This document shows, piece after piece, positions 17,307-20,272 of a stretch of 20,272 nucleotides of DNA (within the stretch, counting starts at the first letter, position 1; every line of letters begins with the position of its first letter). The position numbers were made by a program, and so were the translations under genes. The stretch covers positions 1-20,272 of the forward strand of contig JBFGNS010000081.1 of assembly GCA_041574955.1 (NCBI GenBank), read 5' to 3'. This DNA comes from CALZJC01 sp041574955. GTDB lineage: Bacteria > Acidobacteriota > Thermoanaerobaculia > Multivoradales > JAHEKO01. The notes under the pieces are model-generated. The model was given only the letters and a program-made list of their open reading frames with translations, had not been told where the DNA came from and searched no databases.

Positions 17307-18178
17307 TGGCCATCTGGGTGAACGACCAGACCCGCCTGCTGGTGCAGGGCATCACCGGCACCGAGGGCACCTTTCACGCCCTCGGCTGCCGCGACTACGG
17401 CACCCGGGTGGTGGCCGGCGTCACGCCCGGCAAGGGCGGCCAGCAGGTGGAGGGCATTCCGGTATTCGATTCGGTGGCCGAGGCCCGCGAGGCGACCGGC
17501 TGCAACGCCAGCATGATCTTCGTGCCGCCGCCGTTCGCCGCCGACGCGGTGATGGAGGCCGCCGCCGCCGGCGTCGAGCTGGTGGTTTGCATCACCGAGG
17601 GCATCCCGGTGGCCGACATGCTCAAGGTCAAGGCGTTCCTGCGCGACCATCCGACGCGGCTGGTGGGGCCCAACTGCCCGGGCGTCATCTCGCCGGGCAA
17701 GGCCAAGATCGGCATCATGCCGGGCCACATCCACAAGCCGGGACGGGTGGGTGTGATCAGCCGCTCCGGCACCCTGACCTACGAGGCGGTCTGGCAGCTC
17801 ACCAACCTGGGGCTGGGACAGACCACCTGCGTCGGCATCGGCGGCGATCCGATCAACGGCACCAACTTCATCGACTGCCTGGCGGCGTTCGCCGCCGACG
17901 ACGCCACCGAGGCGGTGATCCTGATCGGCGAGATCGGCGGCACCGCCGAGGAGGAGGCCGCCGCCTGGGTGCGCGCCAACCTCGACAAGCCGGTGGTCGG
18001 CTTCATCGCCGGCCGCACCGCACCACCCGGCCGCCGCATGGGCCACGCCGGCGCCATCATCGCGGGCGGCAAGGGCACCGCCGGCGAGAAGATGGCGGCG
18101 CTGGCGGAGGCCGGCATCCACGTCGTCGAGTCGCCGGCCGAGATGGGCTCGACGGTGGCCAAGGCGCTCGGAGCCTGA
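17306..18178 (+). CDS. sucD: Succinyl-CoA synthetase (ligase) subunit alpha
   Basis: A 290-aa subunit that carries the phosphohistidine intermediate and binds CoA. It begins MAIWVNDQTRLLVQGITGTEG, the CoA-binding Rossmann start, with GTFH at 21-24. GPNCPGVISPGK is at 121-132, SRSGTLTYEA at 152-161 and GIGGDPINGTNF at 177-188. The phosphorylated His is His247 in GHAGAIIAGGKGTAGEK (246-262). It overlaps sucC by 1 nt and is followed after 3 bp by the S51-like gene, whose Shine-Dalgarno sequence lies in the last sucD codons. All catalytic positions I can check are intact. Confidence 0.97.
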
Positions 18179-18181
18179 GGC

Positions 18182-18883
18182 TTGCCGGGCCGGGCAGCGA
18201 TCCGCCGCCTGCCGGGCGACGGCTGGCTGGCGCTCGTCGGCGGCGGCGAGTTCAGCTTCGGCGAGACGCTGGCCGCCGACCGCGCGTGGCTGGAACGGGC
18301 GCCGGCGGGATCGATCGGCTTCCTGCCGACGGCCAGCGGCTCGGACGACTACGGCCGCCACCTGGCGAGCTACTTCGCCGACAGCTTCGAGCGCACCGTC
18401 GAGACGGTGCCGATCTACCGCGCGCGGGACGCGCGGCGGGCCAAGAACCTCGAGCGGCTCGACCGCGCGGCGGTGCTGTATCTGGGCGGCGGCATCGCCG
18501 ACCAGCTGGTCGATGTCCTGGCCGAGTCGCCGGCGCTCGAGCGCATCCAGGCCAAGCTGGCGGGGAGCGGCCTGGTGGTGGCGATCGCGGCGGCGGCGCA
18601 CGCCGCCGGCCGCTGGGTGCGCGGCCTCACCGGTCGCGAGCTGCTGCCCGGGCTGGGCTGGCTGCCCGACACCGTGATCGAGACCAACTTCGACCCCGGC
18701 CACGACCGCCGGCTGCGTCAGCTGATGCGTCAGCGCGGCGTCGTGCGCGGCCTCGGCCTGCCGGCGGGCTCCTGCCTGCTGCTCGGTCCGCCGGGCGAAG
18801 GCCGGCTGGTCGGCACGGCGTTCGTGCTCGAGGACCCCGAGGGCGACTACGACATTCTGAGCGAGGAGACTCCACCGTCATGA
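18182..18883 (+). CDS. S51 peptidase-like (cyanophycinase/PepE fold) protein, probably inactive
   Basis: A 233-aa cytosolic protein with the layout of the S51/cyanophycinase family: WLALVGGGEF at 15-24, IGFLPTASGSDDYGRHLASYF at about 45-65, AAVLYLGGGIADQLVDVL (96-113) matching the family's 'GGGNxDxL' block, PGLGWLP (156-162) and FDPGHDRRLRQL. At the nucleophile elbow, where active members read G-T/S-S-A-G-A, this protein has VVAIAAAAHAAG (132-143), with Ala137 in place of Ser. The block usually containing the catalytic His (HFD) reads NFD (169-171). Both losses suggest a non-catalytic relative. TTG 18182 has GGAG 8 nt upstream. It lies between sucD (3 bp) and ndk (4-nt overlap), so it is translated with TCA and nucleotide enzymes. 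Role unknown. Confidence 0.78.
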   Translation: MPGRAAIRRLPGDGWLALVGGGEFSFGETLAADRAWLERAPAGSIGFLPTASGSDDYGRHLASYFADSFERTVETVPIYRARDARRAKNLERLDRAAVLYLGGGIADQLVDVLAESPALERIQAKLAGSGLVVAIAAAAHAAGRWVRGLTGRELLPGLGWLPDTVIETNFDPGHDRRLRQLMRQRGVVRGLGLPAGSCLLLGPPGEGRLVGTAFVLEDPEGDYDILSEETPPS

Positions 18884-19302
18884 CCCAACGCACTCTCACC
18901 ATCGTCAAGCCGGACGCCGTGGCGGCCGGCAACGCCGGCAGGATCCTGGCCCACCTCGAGGGCGAGGGATTCAGGATCCTCGGTCTCAAGCGGCTCGCGC
19001 TGAGCGAGGCGCAGGCGCGGGCGTTCTACGAGGTCCACAAGGAGCGGCCGTTCTACGGCAGCCTGGTCGAGTTCATGACCAGCGGTCCGGTGGTGGTCGC
19101 CGCGCTCGAGCGCGACGACGCGGTGGCCGGGCTGCGGCGCGTGATGGGCGCCACCAACCCGGCCGAGGCCGACGAGGGCACGATCCGGGCGCTGTACGCC
19201 AGCTCGATCGAGCGCAACGCCATCCACGGCTCCGACTCGCCGGAGAACGCCGCCCTCGAGCTGGCGTTCTTCTTCGCGCGCGCCGAGCTGATCGGGGCCT
19301 GA
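18880..19302 (+). CDS. ndk: Nucleoside diphosphate kinase
   Basis: Transfers the gamma-phosphate from NTPs to NDPs through a phosphohistidine. The 140-aa length is typical. It has TLTIVKPDAV at 5-14 (Lys10), GLKRLALSEAQARAFYEVHKERPFY split across 35-59, RRVMGATNPAEADEGTIR, and the active-site block NAIHGSDSPENA with His116. The ATG overlaps the S51-like stop (ATGA), with GAGGAG 11 nt upstream. Its place behind sucCD makes sense because the NTP made by succinyl-CoA synthetase can be equilibrated by Ndk; physical association of these two enzymes is described in other bacteria. Confidence 0.97.
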   Translation: MTQRTLTIVKPDAVAAGNAGRILAHLEGEGFRILGLKRLALSEAQARAFYEVHKERPFYGSLVEFMTSGPVVVAALERDDAVAGLRRVMGATNPAEADEGTIRALYASSIERNAIHGSDSPENAALELAFFFARAELIGA

Positions 19303-19305
19303 GCC

Positions 19306-19584
19306 GTGGTCTACCGTACACCCGGGGCCGCGCCCGAGTCGGCCGTGCCCGCCGAGCGGCGGGGCCCGGTGGTCGGCCGCTTCTGCAAGACCTGCGGCTC
19401 GATCTACGCGCGCTTCGCCGCGGGCCACAAGGGCAAGCCGGTCTACGGCAAGGACCACGTGGCCGCGCCCTGCAGCCACGAGGGCGAGCCGTTCGAGCCC
19501 GGTGACGACTGGTGGGAGCCGGCGGTGGAGCTGCTGCCAGCGCCGGCCGAGGCCGAGGAGCCGACTGCCGAGGACGCAACCTGA
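19306..19584 (+). CDS. Small Cys/His protein downstream of ndk, putative zinc binder
   Basis: A 92-aa protein from GTG 19306, only 3 bp after ndk. The N-terminus (1-22) is Pro/Ala-rich, then comes a core with FCKTCGSIYARF (Cys27, Cys30), HKGKPVYGKDHV (His41, His51) and APCSHEGEPF (Cys56, His58), then GDDWWEPAVELLP and an acidic tail. The CxxC plus C-x-H arrangement could bind one zinc ion. I recall similar unnamed short proteins in Acidobacteria but no characterised family. There is no signal peptide or membrane helix. No alternative start is compelling; the frame closes just upstream. It is the last gene of the sucC operon, which ends in a hairpin at 19604-19622. Confidence 0.7.
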   Translation: MVYRTPGAAPESAVPAERRGPVVGRFCKTCGSIYARFAAGHKGKPVYGKDHVAAPCSHEGEPFEPGDDWWEPAVELLPAPAEAEEPTAEDAT

Positions 19585-19603
19585 GCGAGTAGACGCGCAC
19601 GGC

Positions 19604-19622
19604 AGCTCGGGTAACCCGAGCT
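19604..19622. terminator. Perfect hairpin between convergent genes
   Basis: AGCTCGGG (19604-19611), TAA, CCCGAGCT (19615-19622) is a perfect 8-bp stem with a 3-nt loop. It lies in the 73-bp gap between the end of the sucC operon and the convergent outer-membrane gene. Being symmetric, it could act on both strands. There is no T run, so efficiency as an intrinsic terminator is doubtful. Confidence 0.5.
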
Positions 19623-19657
19623 TGGTCGTGCTGGACGCCGCGGGGCGCCGAGGCCGG

Positions 19658-20272
19658 CTAGAACCTGAAGACCAGGGAGGCGGTGAAGTAGGAGTCCAGC
19701 TCGTCGAACGGCACCAGAAGGAACTCGCCGGTGCGGCTGCCCTGCTCGAGCACCGGTACCCGGTTGAAGGGCGGATCGTCGTCGTAGAACAGCTCCAGGC
19801 CCAGGATCACCGCGAAGCGCTCGCTGATCTCGACCTCGAGCTCCTGCTCCATCTCGGCCCTGAGATCGGCCGTGTCGTCCAGGTTCTGGTTGACCTGGAG
19901 CTCGTTACGGTACTTCGAAGTGCGGGCGAACTGCCACTCGAACTCCCACTCGAAGCGTAGACCCGGGTAGTTGACGGCGCGCGGCAGCCCTTCGATGTTG
20001 CGGCGCTCGCGGTTGAACGTGTATCCGTACTCGGTCCAGAAGTGCATCCTCTCGCGGTCGATCCAGTCGTTGCCCAGGCCGCCGAGGCCGGTGTAGCGGT
20101 TCCTGATGCCGGCCGGCTCGTTGCGGTCCCACTCGAGGCGGCCGAACCAGAAGGTCCTGAACGGGCCCATTCGGTGGCGAAAGTGGAACCTGGCCCAGTA
20201 CCGCTCTGCGCTCAGGCTGGTGCTGGGCTCCTCGACCAGCACCAGCTCGCCCCCCGGCGAGCGCTCCGCGAA
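19658..20272 (-). CDS. DUF481-type outer-membrane beta-barrel protein (5' end outside window)
   Basis: 204 C-terminal residues are visible; the frame stays open to the window edge, so the start lies beyond it. The sequence alternates short amphipathic strands with charged turns (YWARFHFRHRM, FWFGRLEWDRNE, HFWTEYGYTFNRE, LRFEWEFEWQFARTSKYRNE) and ends in Phe (SLVFRF), the usual C-terminal signal for outer-membrane barrel assembly. The order GLGGLGNDW, then EWEFEWQFARTSKYRNELQV, then RFAVILGLELFYDDDPP, then ELDSYFTASLVFRF agrees with the DUF481 (YdiY-like) family, whose function is not established. It is convergent with the sucC operon. Confidence 0.83.
   Translation of the reverse strand, partial: FAERSPGGELVLVEEPSTSLSAERYWARFHFRHRMGPFRTFWFGRLEWDRNEPAGIRNRYTGLGGLGNDWIDRERMHFWTEYGYTFNRERRNIEGLPRAVNYPGLRFEWEFEWQFARTSKYRNELQVNQNLDDTADLRAEMEQELEVEISERFAVILGLELFYDDDPPFNRVPVLEQGSRTGEFLLVPFDELDSYFTASLVFRF

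Overview
The window reads as the chromosome of a very GC-rich, Gram-negative, probably aerobic bacterium. Support for a Gram-negative envelope is an outer-membrane barrel protein at the right edge, two lipobox lipoproteins and periplasmic sensing proteins. Gene content and style (GldA/F/G-like ABC operon with a DUF4340 protein, sucC-sucD-ndk block, frequent TTG/GTG starts, TAnnnT boxes directly before start codons) make me think of Acidobacteriota, perhaps the Thermoanaerobaculia side. That assignment is an inference without a marker gene. No rRNA, tRNA, CRISPR array, transposase or phage gene was seen; this is core or near-core chromosome with a few less familiar genes.

Layout. Bases 1-305 are noncoding and hold a 14-bp inverted repeat. 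Then come class II fumarase (fumC, +) and a tiny membrane protein of the DUF5989 type (+), whose stop codon overlaps that of a convergent sensor histidine kinase (-). The kinase is translationally coupled to an upstream lipoprotein substrate-binding protein (-). Across a 140-bp divergent region lies a single-domain response regulator (+). Together these three look like a ligand-sensing module without any transporter. Next is a two-gene minus-strand unit of secreted proteins of unknown function (a lipoprotein and a six-cysteine exported protein), divergent from dinB (DNA polymerase IV, +). An Hsp15-like S4 protein (-) and a two-TM potassium channel with tandem RCK domains (+) follow. A small coiled-coil protein (-) and an alkaline-phosphatase-superfamily metalloenzyme (+) start head to head with overlapping 5' ends.

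From 11288 to 16012 is a tight four-gene operon: ABC ATPase, six-TM permease, GldG-like auxiliary protein and DUF4340 protein. It ends at a clear intrinsic terminator (16031-16060). From 16137 to 19584 is a second operon: sucC, sucD, an S51-peptidase-like protein that seems to have lost its catalytic serine, ndk, and a small Cys/His protein. The right edge holds the 3' part of a DUF481-type outer-membrane barrel gene on the minus strand.

Working together: fumC and sucCD supply TCA-cycle steps. Succinyl-CoA synthetase and Ndk are linked through nucleoside triphosphates, which fits their shared operon. Start sites split into two classes: internal operon genes and several first genes with Shine-Dalgarno sequences, and five single or first genes with a TAnnnT box 6-8 nt before the start codon, consistent with leaderless transcripts. 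The strongest candidates for undescribed biology are the transporter-less binding-protein/kinase/regulator module, the dead S51-like protein inside the sucCD-ndk operon, and the secreted lipoprotein/Cys-rich pair.
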